DNA of 64,000 nucleotides from Bryopsis sp. KO-2023 (GCA_030272585.1 BSYQ01000003.1:6510001-6574000); one strand, 5' to 3'; positions 53,545-64,000 are shown, counted from the stretch's first letter. The notes: generated by a model not told the origin, from the sequence alone. Numbers and translations: made by a program.

Positions 53545-55257
53545 ATGGTGACTGGAGCTTTGTCCACCCAGACGCAGGCCCGCGTGGTCGGCGGCAGGCG
53601 CACCGCCATGCCAAAGAGGGTACTTACTGCACGTGTGCTGAAATATCTATCCTTCGAAAAGAAGCCCCCGTTCTATTGTCGTGAGAGGTTGACACGCAAA
53701 GTCGCTCGTAGTTTTGCGGCGTTCTGGACACCCATGGGTGACGGGCTATTAAATAACTTTTTCTGCTTCTATATTACGGTGTTCCATTGGAGCCACATGT
53801 GATTGGTTTTGTTTGCTTTGCTGTTCTCGCAGAGCGTCTCCTCTGTCCAAGCTTGCCAGGGTGCCAAGACCTCTTTCGCTTACAACCCTCTCCGCAAGGC
53901 TTCCTTGTCTGGCAGCGTCGCCGCCCGTGCGGTATGTTTATTCCACAACTCTTTTTACGACAGCTCTTTTTTTCTTTCTAAACCACATGGGAAGAGTGAG
54001 GAAAAAGGGTTGAACTTCACTTGGGCGCGCGCACAACTGTTCTGTGTCCGCCCGTCGAGTCGAATGGAATCCTATTGTTCATTTGCACACTGACAGTCGC
54101 GCGATGCACCGATTTGAGTAGGTCAGGGATTGAATTCACCACTGATTTCCCCCCACATTTTTGTAAATCCATTTTTTTGTGTGTGGCTGTTTTCACAGAC
54201 CAGCAATGCCACCAAGCAGGTCACCACCTGTGAGGGAAAGAAGCTCAAGGTTGCCATCAACGGATTTGGCCGTATTGGTCGCCTCTTTTTCAGGTGCTGG
54301 TACGACAGGGCCGAGTCTGACTTGGAGGTTGTCTGCCTCAACGACTCCGGTGGTGTCAAGCAGGCCTCCCACTTGTTGAAGTACGACTCCACCATGGGAA
54401 CTTTCCCCCATGAGGTCAAGATCGTCGACGACGAGCACATCTCGGTTGATGGAAAGAGCATCAGGGTTGTGTCCAGCCGTGACCCAACCAAGCTCCCATG
54501 GGCTGAGATGGGTGTGGATTTGGTGATCGAGGGAACTGGAGTTTTCGTCACTGAGGAGGGTGCTGGCAAGCATCTCGAGGCTGGTGCCAAGAAGGTGGTC
54601 ATCACTGCCCCTGCCAAGGGCGACGGTGTCCCCACCTACGTGGTCGGAGTCAACGAGGAGGGATATGAGCACAAGTACCCTATTGTCTCCAACGCTTCCT
54701 GCACCACCAACTGCTTGGCTCCTTTCGTCAAGGTTTTGGACGAGAAATTCGGAATTGTGAAGGGAACCATGACCACCACCCACTCTTACACCGGTGACCA
54801 GCGTCTGTTGGATGCCTCCCACCGTGATTTGAGGAGGGCCCGTGCCGCCTGCTTGAACATCGTCCCCACCACCACTGGTGCCGCTGCAGCCGTCGCCTTG
54901 GTGCTCCCCAACGTCAAGGGAAAGTTGAACGGTATTGCCCTCCGTGTCCCCACCCCAACCGTGTCTGCCGTCGACTTGGTTATCCAGGTGGAGAAGAAGA
55001 CTTCCGCTGAGGAGGTCAACGAGGCTTTCCGCACCGCCGCTGCTGGCCCAATGAAGGGAATCCTGCACGTTGCTGACACCCCCTTGGTGTCTATGGACTT
55101 CAAACAGACTGATGTGTCCTGCTCCATCGACTCTGCCTTGACTATGGTCATGGGTGAGGATATGGTTAAGGTTGTCGCCTGGTACGATAACGAGTGGGGA
55201 TACAGCCAGCGTGTCGTCGATTTGGCCGAGCTCGCCGCCAAGAAATGGGTTGAGTAA
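53545..55257 (+). CDS. GAPA: Plastid glyceraldehyde-3-phosphate dehydrogenase, GapA type, copy 2
   Basis: A tandem paralogue of copy 1. It has the same three-exon plan and introns at matching points (53545-53619, 53833-53931, 54199-55257) and exactly the same length, 410 aa, with the catalytic Cys again at 226. The transit-like leader is related ([19 protein letters not shown]) but its second exon has diverged. The mature part begins [13 protein letters not shown] and has NDSGGV after the nucleotide-binding fold, closer to plant GapA (NDSGGV) than copy 1 (NDTRGV). An extra residue in AKGDGVPTY and an ARAACLN Cys distinguish it. No GapB-type tail is present (it ends AAKKWVE). Stretches of near-identical DNA, for example around the catalytic Cys, may reflect gene conversion or shared codon bias. 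Both copies look functional. Confidence 0.96.
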
Positions 55258-56039
55258 ATTTTCAGGCTGTTTCGATCTGGTTCAGATCAAGACTATATTG
55301 AGTGTGAAGAAAAGTAGATGGGGTTCATTTGGATTGGTTTTGGGATTCTCGAATTCGTCTTGATTCTTTATTGCGTGGGTTGTTTTAATTTTTTCGATTA
55401 TCTTGATGGGGTTGGGATTTGAAAAGAACCACGCATTCCCAGGAGAAGATTTCTTGGTTTTTGATTTGGAAAACTTCAGTGAAGAAAAAAAAAAAAGAAA
55501 AAGAAAAATGTTGGGATTCGTTTGATGTTCGAGACGAAAAAGTTTTATGTTTTTTTTCTTTGTCAGAAACAACTGCCTTGACTTGTTGCCAGTTCCAGTG
55601 CATGTCCTGAAAACACAACCACAAACAGAATTATATAAGTATATATAAATACATATATGATTTGTCTCATCGATATAACCTGCCAACCAAACCGAACATC
55701 CCATTGTCAGCTGGCTCCTGCAGCTGGTTGTGGGTTATTCAAGCGATAAAATTATACTTCAATCGGAACGATATTTCACGTTCCTATCAAAAATACACAC
55801 CACATCACATCGACTTGCTGGCCAAAGCCGCCAGGTACGTCTTGCTTGGTGGGATAGGCGTCTTCTTGGTCCGAACTGAAGAGACGGCAAAAAATTCTCC
55901 AAACATGACGAGGTTTCCGAGGTTTCACACAAACGAAAAAAACAGCGATCCATCGAATTCTGGGTGCTGCGGGACGTCTACCTCGGTTATATTGGCAGGC
56001 TAGGCCAATCGAGTTACAGCTGTGGTTTCTGTAGCAAAA
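55258..56039. other. Intergenic between GapA-2 and the Cys-rich secreted gene
   Basis: No gene seen. Contains the GapA 3' motif at 55354, an A-rich tract at 55480-55508 and a short TATATAAATACATATA stretch at 55640-55656. The promoter of the next gene should lie in the second half. Confidence 0.4.
55354..55373 (+). promoter_or_regulatory. Conserved 3' flank motif of GapA-2
   Basis: Identical to 52617-52636 and at almost the same distance from the stop codon (97 against 93 nt). See that entry. Confidence 0.6.
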
Positions 56040-58913
56040 ATGTTCGGTCGATCTGCTTTGTTGCTGCTTGCGCTTCTGGTCTTTGCCCACCAGACCAATG
56101 GAGCAGATTCTGGTGAGGTTTTGAACAGAGTTTTGTGTCGTGGATGGGGGTGTGGCTATGGGGACTTCACTCGCTGTTTGGCTCCTTTTTTGTTTCGTTT
56201 CGAATAGGAGGCAGACGCCGATTGATGTTAAAGAAGAGAGAGATCTGCAGAGCGCTTTCTTCCTTCAGTCTCGTAGTCACTCAAGGAAACTGCTCGGGTT
56301 TTGCGCAACTCAATTGCCAGGTGAAACAAGGGCGGAAAAAAAAGGGAAGGGTATTCGGGAAACGAAACAAATTCTCTCTCCCCCTCCCCACGCTGACCTG
56401 AACGGTTCAGAATGGGGGCAGAACATGCTTTCACACACGGATTCGATTTGCGTGCATTCGCAGGCGGTGATCGACGGTCTTGAAAAAACGCAAAAGAGCT
56501 TCGAGGAATGGTGGAAGGACGATCTGTGCCACGAGGGGGAGTTGAAACGCGTCGCCGAAATGTCATCCAAGCTCGTCGTCAGCTCGTGGGTGGAGGCGGC
56601 GGCGGGAATCACATGCGACGGGCAAGGCTACGGTTGCGGTTACTCGATATCAAACAGCGATTGGATTGGCGCAGCCGGGGCGGCGCTCGCGAGGGCGGCG
56701 GAACAGGCGGGGGGGAAAGAGATCGGGTTTTGCGCCGATGATCTACGACTGCTTGGGCAGGATGATGCCGTGATGATCGAAGAAGCCAGGGCGGAAGCCT
56801 GCACTTCTGGCGGTGGAAAGACGGCGTTCGAGTCGAAGTTTTCCCGAATGCTGCAAAGGTCGATACACGTTTCTTTCCAACAGGCGACGGCAAACCTTTG
56901 CGATTGTGCGTAAGATTGTGCCCCACCATTGTATTTTATTCAGGAAGCAGTTTGTTTACGGATGATTTTCTAGTATAAGTGGTGGCCGCAGGGCAAATTC
57001 CAGCTGGGCTTTTGTTTTCCTTTGTTTATTTCAGGCTGGAAGCACTGATTTTCCCTGTCACGTCTATTTTTGGTTGGTCTTTTTTTACTAACCATGCGAT
57101 CTATGGTCCAATAAGAACCCCTTCCAAAGAAAGTAAGACATCGAAGCTGTCATGAAACTCCACTGAGATCCTCAACCCCAGATTAAGTTTGATTTCATTA
57201 CTCCATTGATCGATTTGTCTGGGTCCCAGGGGGAAATGACGTGAAGAGCACCTGCCCAGGTAAAATATGAAAGCTTTTGCTGAACCATCTCTGCAACGAA
57301 AAAGGAAGCAATCGCTGCAAAACGATTTTATTTTGGTCATAAAATTCCCGGTGTCTGGCATTTATTCATGTGAGTTTTGCTTGGTCTTCACAATCTTTTG
57401 CATTTTTTTAAAACCTCGCTTGGTCAATTTTTTGGCTTTTTTCTAGAGGGGGCCAAACCCAAGCTGAAGCCCTCCAAGGTCAAGTCTGCCAAGGTCGCCC
57501 CAAAAGAAACTCCAGCTGCAATCGTTGTAGACGAGGTTGCCCAAGAAGAGCCAGAAACCCAAGCTGAAATCATTGCAGACGAGGTTGCCCAAGAACAGCC
57601 AGAAACTCGAGCTGAAACCACTGTTGATGAAGCTGTCCAAGAACAGCCAGAAACTCCAGCTGAAATCGCTGTCGACGGAGCTGCCCAAGCAGATGCTGAA
57701 ATCGTGGTAGACTTTGTTGCCCCAGAAGAACCTGACTCCAAAATCGAACCCCCTCAACCTCCAGCCGAAACTGCGGGTGAGGATATTCCTGCCGAACTTC
57801 CTCAGGAAACCACTGTTCAGGATGGTGCAGAACCCTCCCATCCTGCTAGCAACCTAGCTGAAGAGGTCAAAAAAGTTGCAGGAAACATGGTTGATTCTGT
57901 TGCTGAAGTTGCAGACGAGGTTCTGACAGGTCCCGCCCCAGCGGAAATCACGGATGCTTTCGAGAATCCCCTGTTGGATGAGATCATAATTGGAGCGGAG
58001 CCTGTGCAAGTGGCCCCCGCTGAAATTGAGAATGGCGAGGCTGCAGCGCTTCCAGAAGATGGATACGAACCTCCAGAGGCACCATTGCCGTCCTGTGCGT
58101 AAAATCGAAACCAAAGACACGAAATATGAAAAACCCATTTAAATTTCGACCTCCTTTTTGAAATTTTCAAAGTTCTGTAGAAGATGCTTCACAGGTGTTT
58201 CGTAGTTGCAGAAATATTTATTCAATGATCACAGTTTGGGGTTGATATGCAGGTTCTTGTGCTGAGGAGCTCTGCACAAAAGGGGCTAAATGCAATGCTT
58301 TCCCTTTTGCTACGTGTAAGACTGTCCCCAACAACGATGATTGCAGCGATTGTTCTGCCAAATTTTTCATAGACTCCAAAGAAGTCACTTGTGGAATTGA
58401 CCTCTGCAAACCCAAGGTAAGGAAGCTTGTTATCCGTTTTCTGGCCCATCCCACCCCCCCAAAAAAAAGATTTTTTTTAATAAAAAGTAAATGAGAAAAA
58501 TTAATGTGCATATATCTGTGCATGAATATTGTCCCAAGAGAAAATCATTCTGTGGAAGCGTCGACATTTCCAGATAGTGAAAATTTTGATGGCCTGCTGT
58601 ATTTTGCTGCAGTGCGTGTGGGTTTCCACTGCAGGTGGAGCAGACTAGAAAAAAATTATATGTATTTGTGTTTAAAGATGCATCAACTCGAAAAGTATTT
58701 TCTTGAGGTAAATTATTTGTCATTTTTTTGAATCTTTTTTTTGGTGCTGTGCAGAAATCCCTGTGTGCAAACAAGAGTTTAGCCCAGTGTTGCGGAGTGT
58801 GCTGCCGATGTGGTTCAGTCTTCACAAAAGTAACTGCCAGGAGAGAAGGCTTGGAGCTGGGTTTCTGCCAAGACGGACCAACTTGTACTTGCGTTCCTGG
58901 TGCTCGAGGATAA
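56040..58913 (+). CDS. Secreted Cys-rich protein with two mutually exclusive large exons
   Basis: No known family recognised. Exons: 1, 56040-56112 (signal peptide ALLLLALLVFAHQTNG); 2, 56411-56905; 3, 57447-58094; 4, 58253-58416; 5, 58755-58913. All joins among 1-4 are phase 1. Exon 1 can splice to 2 or 3, and either can splice to 4, but 2-to-3 creates the split codon T|AG, a stop. The likely products are 1-2-4-5 (296 aa) and 1-3-4-5 (347 aa). Exon 2 encodes a Trp/Cys-containing helical domain (SFEEWWKDDLCHEGELKRV, LCDC). Exon 3 encodes degenerate acidic 18-residue repeats (EVAQEQPETRAE type). Exons 4-5 encode a shared Cys-rich C-terminus (CNAFPFATC, QCCGVCCRCG), about 20 Cys, likely disulfide-bonded. 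The terminal donor of exons 2 and 3 is the same TGTGCGTAA sequence. Confidence 0.75.
57520..57760 (+). repeat. Acidic 18-residue coding repeats in exon 3
   Basis: Five degenerate units of about 54-57 bp encode variants of ADEVAQEQPETRAE: EEPETQAEIIADEVAQ, EQPETRAETTVDEAVQ, EQPETPAEIAVDGAAQ and weaker flanking copies. Low hydrophobicity suggests an extended stalk or binding tract. Confidence 0.75.
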
Positions 58914-60795
58914 AAAATCCAAAAAGAAAACTCTGTACTTTATACTCAAGCAGATTTTTTTTTTTAAACAATGTTCCTCTGCTGTTCATTAGCGATGGAT
59001 AGCTATTTGAGAGATCGTCCGTTTTGCTTTTGTGAAATGGATGATTGGGGGTGGGGAGAGGTCAGTTGTGTTTTTTTTTAGGGGGGGGGAGGAGAGTCGA
59101 GATGGTTCACGAAAAGTGGCTGGTGTTTTTTACTGTCGATAATTATGTTGCTCCTGACAATTTCAACGCCAAGGCAGCTCGCGTTTTTTTTTTTAAGGAG
59201 AAAACGGTTAACAATTTTGGTGATTATGTTTTCTTGGACTTTTCTGGGACAAGAAGAAGAGGGGTTGGGGAGAGGGGGCCAGATACCTCTCTTCTTTTTC
59301 TTTTTTTTTTCTTTTTCCATTTTTATAATTCGTGCTTTTCCTTTTTTCTATTGTGTTTTGTTTCTCAGCTTTTTATTAACAGCAGACATTGCTCTTGCCA
59401 AGATTTTGCTGCTGGGTGTTTTTTTTTTTTCATTTCAGGATTTTACCAAAAAAGGAACAAGAAAAAAAATATACGATGCATTGAGACATGATGCCGAAAA
59501 CACAAAACCAAAAAGCAAGTGCCGAGTTAGGAATATTTGTGTACCAAATTTCGGATGTTTTTATTTTTCTCAAAAAAAGGCCAGGGATTTAGGGTTGATG
59601 TGGGGGTTTAGGAGAGCTGAAGACAGAGGTTTTTGTTTTTTTGGACTATGTGAGGAGTGTAAACAACCGAGTTTGATGTTTCTTTTGCCGTTTATCCTGC
59701 AGTGCAATTCAGGAATGTGGGTACCACATGAAATTCCAAATCTCATTTTTGTCCGACATGTTGGAAAACACATTCATCCATTGCATACAGAAAAGAGGAA
59801 GAAAAGAACGTTGTACCACTTGGATCATTTGTTTCATAAAAGTGCAAAAAAACATTATCAACGCACAACTTGGTGAAACCCTCCCCAGCATTTATTGGAC
59901 TGGTTTACCTTGGAAAAATCAAGTCCTGCTGGGATGAATCGAGGGAAAAAAAAGTGAAAAACAAATGCATAAAAAGTCCAAATTCATGAAAAAATTGTAC
60001 ATTGTGTAAATATAGAAGAATGATGGCTTTTGTTCATCAAACGACTCCATCCCCTAAAAAAATCTTGGTACAAACATTTCCCTCAATCCATCTGTGGCAC
60101 AGTTACTTTTCTTTCCACCGCAAACCAATACGACAAATAGAAAAGACAAACAAAAACAGCTTTTGGGTCTCTCTTTGCCACACCATCATCGCTTTGACGT
60201 TCATTCAAATGAATAAATGGATGACATGCTCGGTTCGAGAAAAGGTCCAATAGTTTTTTGGGGGGTGTGGGGACCCCTGCGGAAGGATAGTGTGGTCAGA
60301 GGGTGGTTATAGTTCAAGAGGTATGCAGTTCAGTGGGAAAGTGAGAGGATGGGTGTGAGGATAATGGTGCGCACGAATGGCTCATTGATTGAGACTTGAA
60401 ACAGGCCCCAGGTGTACAGCCCCAGCGGCCTACTCAAGTGTAAACTGATTCCTGATTCCTGGTTCATTCAAACGTTTAAAAAAAATCAATACCTCCCCGA
60501 CCAAAAACATTAATGACAAATACTGTAACACCTCACATGGTTTGGGATGCTTTCTAAACTTCGCACAAAAACCTTCCCACTGGAATCAGTCACTGGTTTT
60601 CCTTGCTGCAACATTTTTCTCATTTCTCCCCAGCCTGAGCAATGCCCATCTTGCATACCAACCTACTCGAAAACAAGAAACCCACACCACCATGAGATCC
60701 GAGGATGAAGGACTTCCCCCCCCTCCCCCTTTCCTCCGATTTAAAAAAAGAAATTCACTCCCTGCCCAACCCTGGCTACGGCAATTTTCTTGCCA
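58914..60795. other. Gene-free region after the Cys-rich gene
   Basis: T-runs and G-runs dominate 58950-59460. 59500-60250 is mixed sequence with short frames lacking motifs. The dispersed repeat copy lies at 60381-60464. 60465-60795 becomes the 3' flank of the minus-strand LRR gene. No gene supported. Confidence 0.45.
60381..60464 (+). repeat. Dispersed repeat, copy 2 (intergenic)
   Basis: Partner of 7674-7757. It shares GATTGAGACTTGAAACAGG and several further blocks over about 84 bp in the same orientation. No terminal repeats or target duplication visible. Confidence 0.75.
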
Positions 60796-61401
60796 TCATA
60801 GCTGCAAGTGCTCGATTCCTAATCCAGCAGCAAAGTCCTTTCCGACTGCAGTATGTTGCAAATTCAACATTTTCAGATCCGTGAGCCTGGAAAGATGCTT
60901 CACACCTCCCTCCGTGACTTTCGTCCAACCCAGATTCAAACTGGTCAATCCTGACATGAGGCCAAGGTGCTGCACCCCCCCATCCCCCACCTTCGTCCAT
61001 GACAGATCCAAATTTTGCAATCTGCTCAGGCCCCTGATCTTCTTCACATCCTCGTCGCCAACACCAGTGTTGCGCAGATCCAACGATGTCAGACTGGGGA
61101 GCTTTGCTAGATTCTCAGTCAAACTGAAATTGCCTCGGCCCTGGACCTTCAGGGACCTCAGATTGATGAATCTTTTGCTGACCAGCTCAATCACCCTGGT
61201 GAAAGAGCCCATCATCATTCTGGCCCGGTAAGACACGCTCAGATCGAATACGACGGAGTCCACACTGGACATCCAGTGTCGATTCAGCAGCCTCAAGCTT
61301 CGGGCCTCTCTGTTGGACAGCAGGGGGGCGATCAACAGCAGAACATCTCTGGGGATGCATTCCCAGCCGTCGCTGGACTCCTGAGCACGACCCAGTTCCA
61401 T
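60796..61401 (-). CDS. Small F-box-like / leucine-rich repeat protein
   Basis: Single exon, 201 aa from the ATG at 61401; the in-frame stop just upstream leaves no earlier start. The N-terminus (WECIPRDVLLLIAPLLSNREARSLRLLNRHW) has the spacing of an F-box, which would recruit SCF ubiquitin ligase through SKP1. From about residue 85 there are five to six AMN1/FBXL-type LRRs of 24-25 residues: LTSLDLRNTGVGDEDVKKI, LQNLDLSWTKVGDGGVQHL, LTSLNLGWTKVTEGGVKHL, LKMLNLQHTAVGKDF. The array ends abruptly after half a repeat, so the gene may be truncated or very short, or may splice on in a way I could not find. The last two full repeats are very similar in sequence, suggesting recent duplication. Substrate unknown. 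Confidence 0.75.
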   Translation of the reverse strand: MELGRAQESSDGWECIPRDVLLLIAPLLSNREARSLRLLNRHWMSSVDSVVFDLSVSYRARMMMGSFTRVIELVSKRFINLRSLKVQGRGNFSLTENLAKLPSLTSLDLRNTGVGDEDVKKIRGLSRLQNLDLSWTKVGDGGVQHLGLMSGLTSLNLGWTKVTEGGVKHLSRLTDLKMLNLQHTAVGKDFAAGLGIEHLQL

Positions 61402-62549
61402 GTTTTTCACCAGAATCACGATTTATAGCATTGATCGGAATGCTATTGAATTTCCTTGCTACAAAAGACTCACAAGGTGATCAGGGATTTGGAAAGAGTT
61501 CCCAGACAGACACCACGATTGGGGGGGGGGGGACCTCTGAAAGGGGTTGTGGATTTCTGAATTATCGAATTGCGATGTGGTGTTGATCCAGACTGCTTCT
61601 GCTGGCGAAACTGAACTGACCTCGTCTGTGCTGCCCATTGTAGGAAGGATTTCAAGGACGCTGTCGCGTGAATGTCGCAAAGTACTGTGGAGGAGTGGTG
61701 AGACGCATTCGGTGCTCGACTTGAATTCCTGCGGAACAAAGTGGTAGAACGACCACAAAAGAATCGAAGGCGACGAAAGTGTAAGAGTGTTACATAAAGG
61801 ATTGTTTGTGTGGGATGAGATGACCTGATGGTTATATGCTTTTCGGAAAAGGGCGCTCCCCTTCGAGCTGCTGTCTCAGCGACCTTTGAGTTTTTCAAGA
61901 ATGCTCGAGTGAGGATCTCCCAAAAAAGATGGGAGATGAATGCATGCCATCAATGGAAGTGTTTCAACCTTCCACTACCACCTCATCTGTTGCCACTTTC
62001 TTATTCGATCTGATAGGAGAAAGAGCAATGGGCAGGTGGCTACAATTTCAGTGTCAAGTTTTATATTTTAGTGAAATTTGAGATGGTGCAGCAAAGGACC
62101 CAAAGGACAAAGAGATTGTACAGAAAAGCTGCCATTGTTAGGATATATGTAACATTCGCTCTTATATGTGACTACTCAAAGTCTGAGTAGGATATAGAAG
62201 TGTAGGATTTTTGAGATTGGGAAGCTCAGCATTTTTTCACAATGAGGGATAAACCCCACCCCCACAAAATAGCAGCACAAAACTTGGAAGCAAGCAAAGC
62301 AACACCCCAAAATGAATTTGATGAACTCTCCTCAGCATTACACCAAATTGTCTTTTTTCCAAGTTCTTCTACCCCATGGAGAAAGAGTTTTAAAAAAGAT
62401 CAATTTCCAAATAAACAAGAATGGAATTTCGCGTTTTTGTTCTATCCACTAAAACGTACGTTTAAAACCAACCCTTCCATAACCAAACCCAATGACGATT
62501 ATAAAAAGAAAAAAAAGAAAGAAAAAAGAGAGTTGTTGATCGGTTGTTA
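61402..62549. other. Intergenic between the LRR gene and PDI (both minus)
   Basis: Upstream of the LRR gene, a minus-strand frame with ATG near 61640 runs 55 codons into a clean GTGAGT donor (CACCTT then GTGAGT at about 61476), but cannot join the LRR frame because a stop sits between the nearest acceptor and the LRR ATG. It may be a non-coding first exon or upstream frame. The rest shows no features; A-rich from about 62490 onwards, which is the PDI 3' flank. Confidence 0.4.
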
Positions 62550-64000
62550 TCACAACTCTGTCTTGTCGCCACCTTCCTCTTCTTCTTCCTCCTTTTTGGC
62601 ACCTTTTTTGGTTGGGAGGGTGTAGGGTACTGTTGCATGCTCCTTGATGAATTTAGTGAGAGCCTGAGAAAATGGAACACAAAAAATGTTCCATCAATGA
62701 TGGACTAAAAAATAGGATCCTGATGAATGATCTCATCTATCTGGAAGATCATTCCCCACATCCTACTATGAGGATGGAGCAATCTACCAAGTCAGGCAAA
62801 CTACCAACAGGCAAAAAAAACTATCGAAATGCACAGGATCTCGACACACATTTTCTGTACGGACTGAAAAACAGAGAGCATGATTTATTCCCACCTTGAG
62901 GGACCTATCTCCACCCTGGAACACAACAGGAGCGGTGGCCTCATCTTCCTCATCATCTTTCGCACCCTCCTCCTTCTTCTTCTCAGCTGGGAAGAACAAG
63001 ATGGTAGGGAATCCTTGAATATCGATCTCCTTGTGCTCATTCTCGGTACCATCCATCTTGGCAATCACCACAGAGTCGACCTTGGCAAACCTCTTGGCCA
63101 ATTTCTTGTAGATTGGCTCAAGAGACTTGCAGTGGCCACACCATGGGGCGTAGACCTCAAGGAGAACATCCTTGGTTGGGTCCTTGACAATGGTGTCGAC
63201 AGTCTTTCCAACCACGATTTGGACATCTCCATCCTTGTCTTCCTCTGGGGGATCCTCAGACTTGTAGTCAGCATCGATGCTTCCCTCAGCAACTCCGGCC
63301 GCCCATTTCGACACATCCTCGACGTTCAATTCTCCGGCATATTTGAATTTCTTGGAGCCACTGATCTGGAACGCCCTGATCTTGGGGAGCTCCTCATCCT
63401 TCAATCCGAAGAAGCTGACGACTGGGCTGGAGGTGGCCTCGTCGGTGGCATCGACAGTGACGAACACCAATTTGCCCTTGTTCTCGGTTGCAACCTTCCT
63501 GAACATCTGCATTGATGTGGAAAACAACACGATATTATTCACCCTCAAGATTTTCCAGGGTAGAAACACCACCACAAGACCCTCTGTAACTTTCTGCGTT
63601 TCACCCCCCCCCCCCCCAAAGTGGTTTAGATAAGGGTCATCATGTTAAAAGGCAAAAGGCTTGAGGAAGCGCTCCAGGAAGTGGATCGGGGGGAGAACAT
63701 CAAAGCATCTGGCCATACTGGGGATGGTGTGCGTGGGACTTTCGAAGAGGTTCACTCACAATCATGGTATCAGACTCCTTCTTCAGGTCATCCTCCTTAG
63801 CGATCAAGAGCAACTGCTTGTCGATCCCAGAATCGAAGATTTTCTCCTGGTTCTTGTCCTCGAAAGAGAGGTACAATGGCAATTTCTCACTGGTCACAAA
63901 CTCATCGATGTTTGCGGCAGTGATATCCTTATCGAACTCAGCAGTTTCCCTCTCCTCTCCCTGGAAGTTCTTGACGGCTGCCATAGAGGGGGCCTTTCCA
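62550..64000 (-). CDS. PDI: Protein disulfide isomerase, C-terminal part (cut by window edge)
   Basis: An ER-lumen oxidoreductase that forms and shuffles disulfides in secretory proteins. Exons seen: 64000 (edge)-63760, 63506-62895 and 62663-62550, in phase, ending at TGA. They cover the b and b' thioredoxin-like domains (LPLYLSFEDKNQE, GKLVFVTVDATDE, IRAFQISGSKKFKY) and the second catalytic domain a' with VYAPWCGHCKSLEPIYKKLA and the cis-Pro strand DIQGFPTILFFP. The C-terminus is a Lys/Glu-rich tail ending KTEL, an ER-retrieval variant of KDEL. The N-terminal a domain with its own CGHC and the signal peptide must lie beyond the right edge. The in-frame ATG at 63984 is internal, not a start, because the conserved b domain continues upstream of it. 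Confidence 0.95.

Noticed and set aside
54193..55068. A 291-codon open frame on the minus strand, opposite GapA-2 (and a similar one opposite GapA-1 at 51325-52089).
   Set aside because: They mirror the strongly G/C-ending codons of GapA on the other strand and have no motif of their own; a shadow frame.
61476..61640. A 55-codon minus-strand frame from ATG (MGSTDEV...) into a GTGAGT donor, as a first coding exon for the LRR gene.
   Set aside because: No acceptor lies between the in-frame stop and the LRR ATG, so it cannot join that frame; at most a leader exon.

Overview
This is an intron-rich eukaryotic nuclear window of about 64 kb. It carries eleven protein-coding genes that can be placed by family (the right-most one runs off the window edge), plus one weakly supported small gene. 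Two tandem plastid-type (GapA-like) glyceraldehyde-3-phosphate dehydrogenases have transit-peptide-like N-termini and no upstream signal peptide. An AP2-domain regulator and a plant-length PI4-kinase beta accompany them. Together these point to a green-lineage alga with a primary plastid. A Tctex1 dynein light chain suggests it still makes flagella. An early-branching streptophyte or prasinophyte flagellate would fit, but I cannot name the species. Most introns are GT-AG, from about 70 nt to several hundred nt. Non-coding DNA is full of homopolymer A/T and purine/pyrimidine tracts.

Layout, left to right: PRPP synthetase (minus, 857-2564); a possible 95-residue membrane protein (minus, 2821-3271); a secreted animal-type haem peroxidase with an inserted MRH/PRKCSH-like domain (plus, 5031-9974); a 0.7-kb inverted-repeat element (10444-11144); a long pyrimidine-rich stretch; poly(A)-binding protein (minus, 14028-17346); a 6-kb gene-poor stretch with a decayed ORF cluster and a 200-bp hAT-like MITE with 8-bp target duplications; 8-oxoguanine DNA glycosylase OGG1 (minus, 23309-25702); an AP2-domain protein (plus, 27289-31151); dynein light chain (plus, 32492-33043); PI4-kinase beta (plus, 33868-40766); a 1293-residue protein combining a secreted histidine-brace-like domain, EGF-like modules, three DOMON domains and cytochrome b561 (minus, 43621-48595); the two GapA genes (plus, 50782-52524 and 53545-55257); a secreted Cys-rich gene with apparently mutually exclusive exons (plus, 56040-58913); a small F-box/LRR-like protein (minus, 60796-61401); and the C-terminal half of a protein disulfide isomerase (minus, 62550 to the right edge).

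The genes are not an operon and mostly do unrelated housekeeping jobs: nucleotide synthesis, mRNA binding, DNA repair, phosphoinositide signalling, dynein transport, Calvin cycle and ER folding. The loci most worth attention are extracellular or redox related. The cytochrome b561/DOMON/histidine-brace fusion looks like a single-polypeptide electron relay from the cytosol to an extracellular copper centre. The peroxidase carries a glycan-recognition-like domain not normally found in that family. In the secreted Cys-rich gene, codon phasing alone makes two large exons mutually exclusive.

Exon coordinates below were derived by hand from splice motifs, reading phase and family conservation. Every chain given closes in frame to the base, but none has been checked against transcripts.
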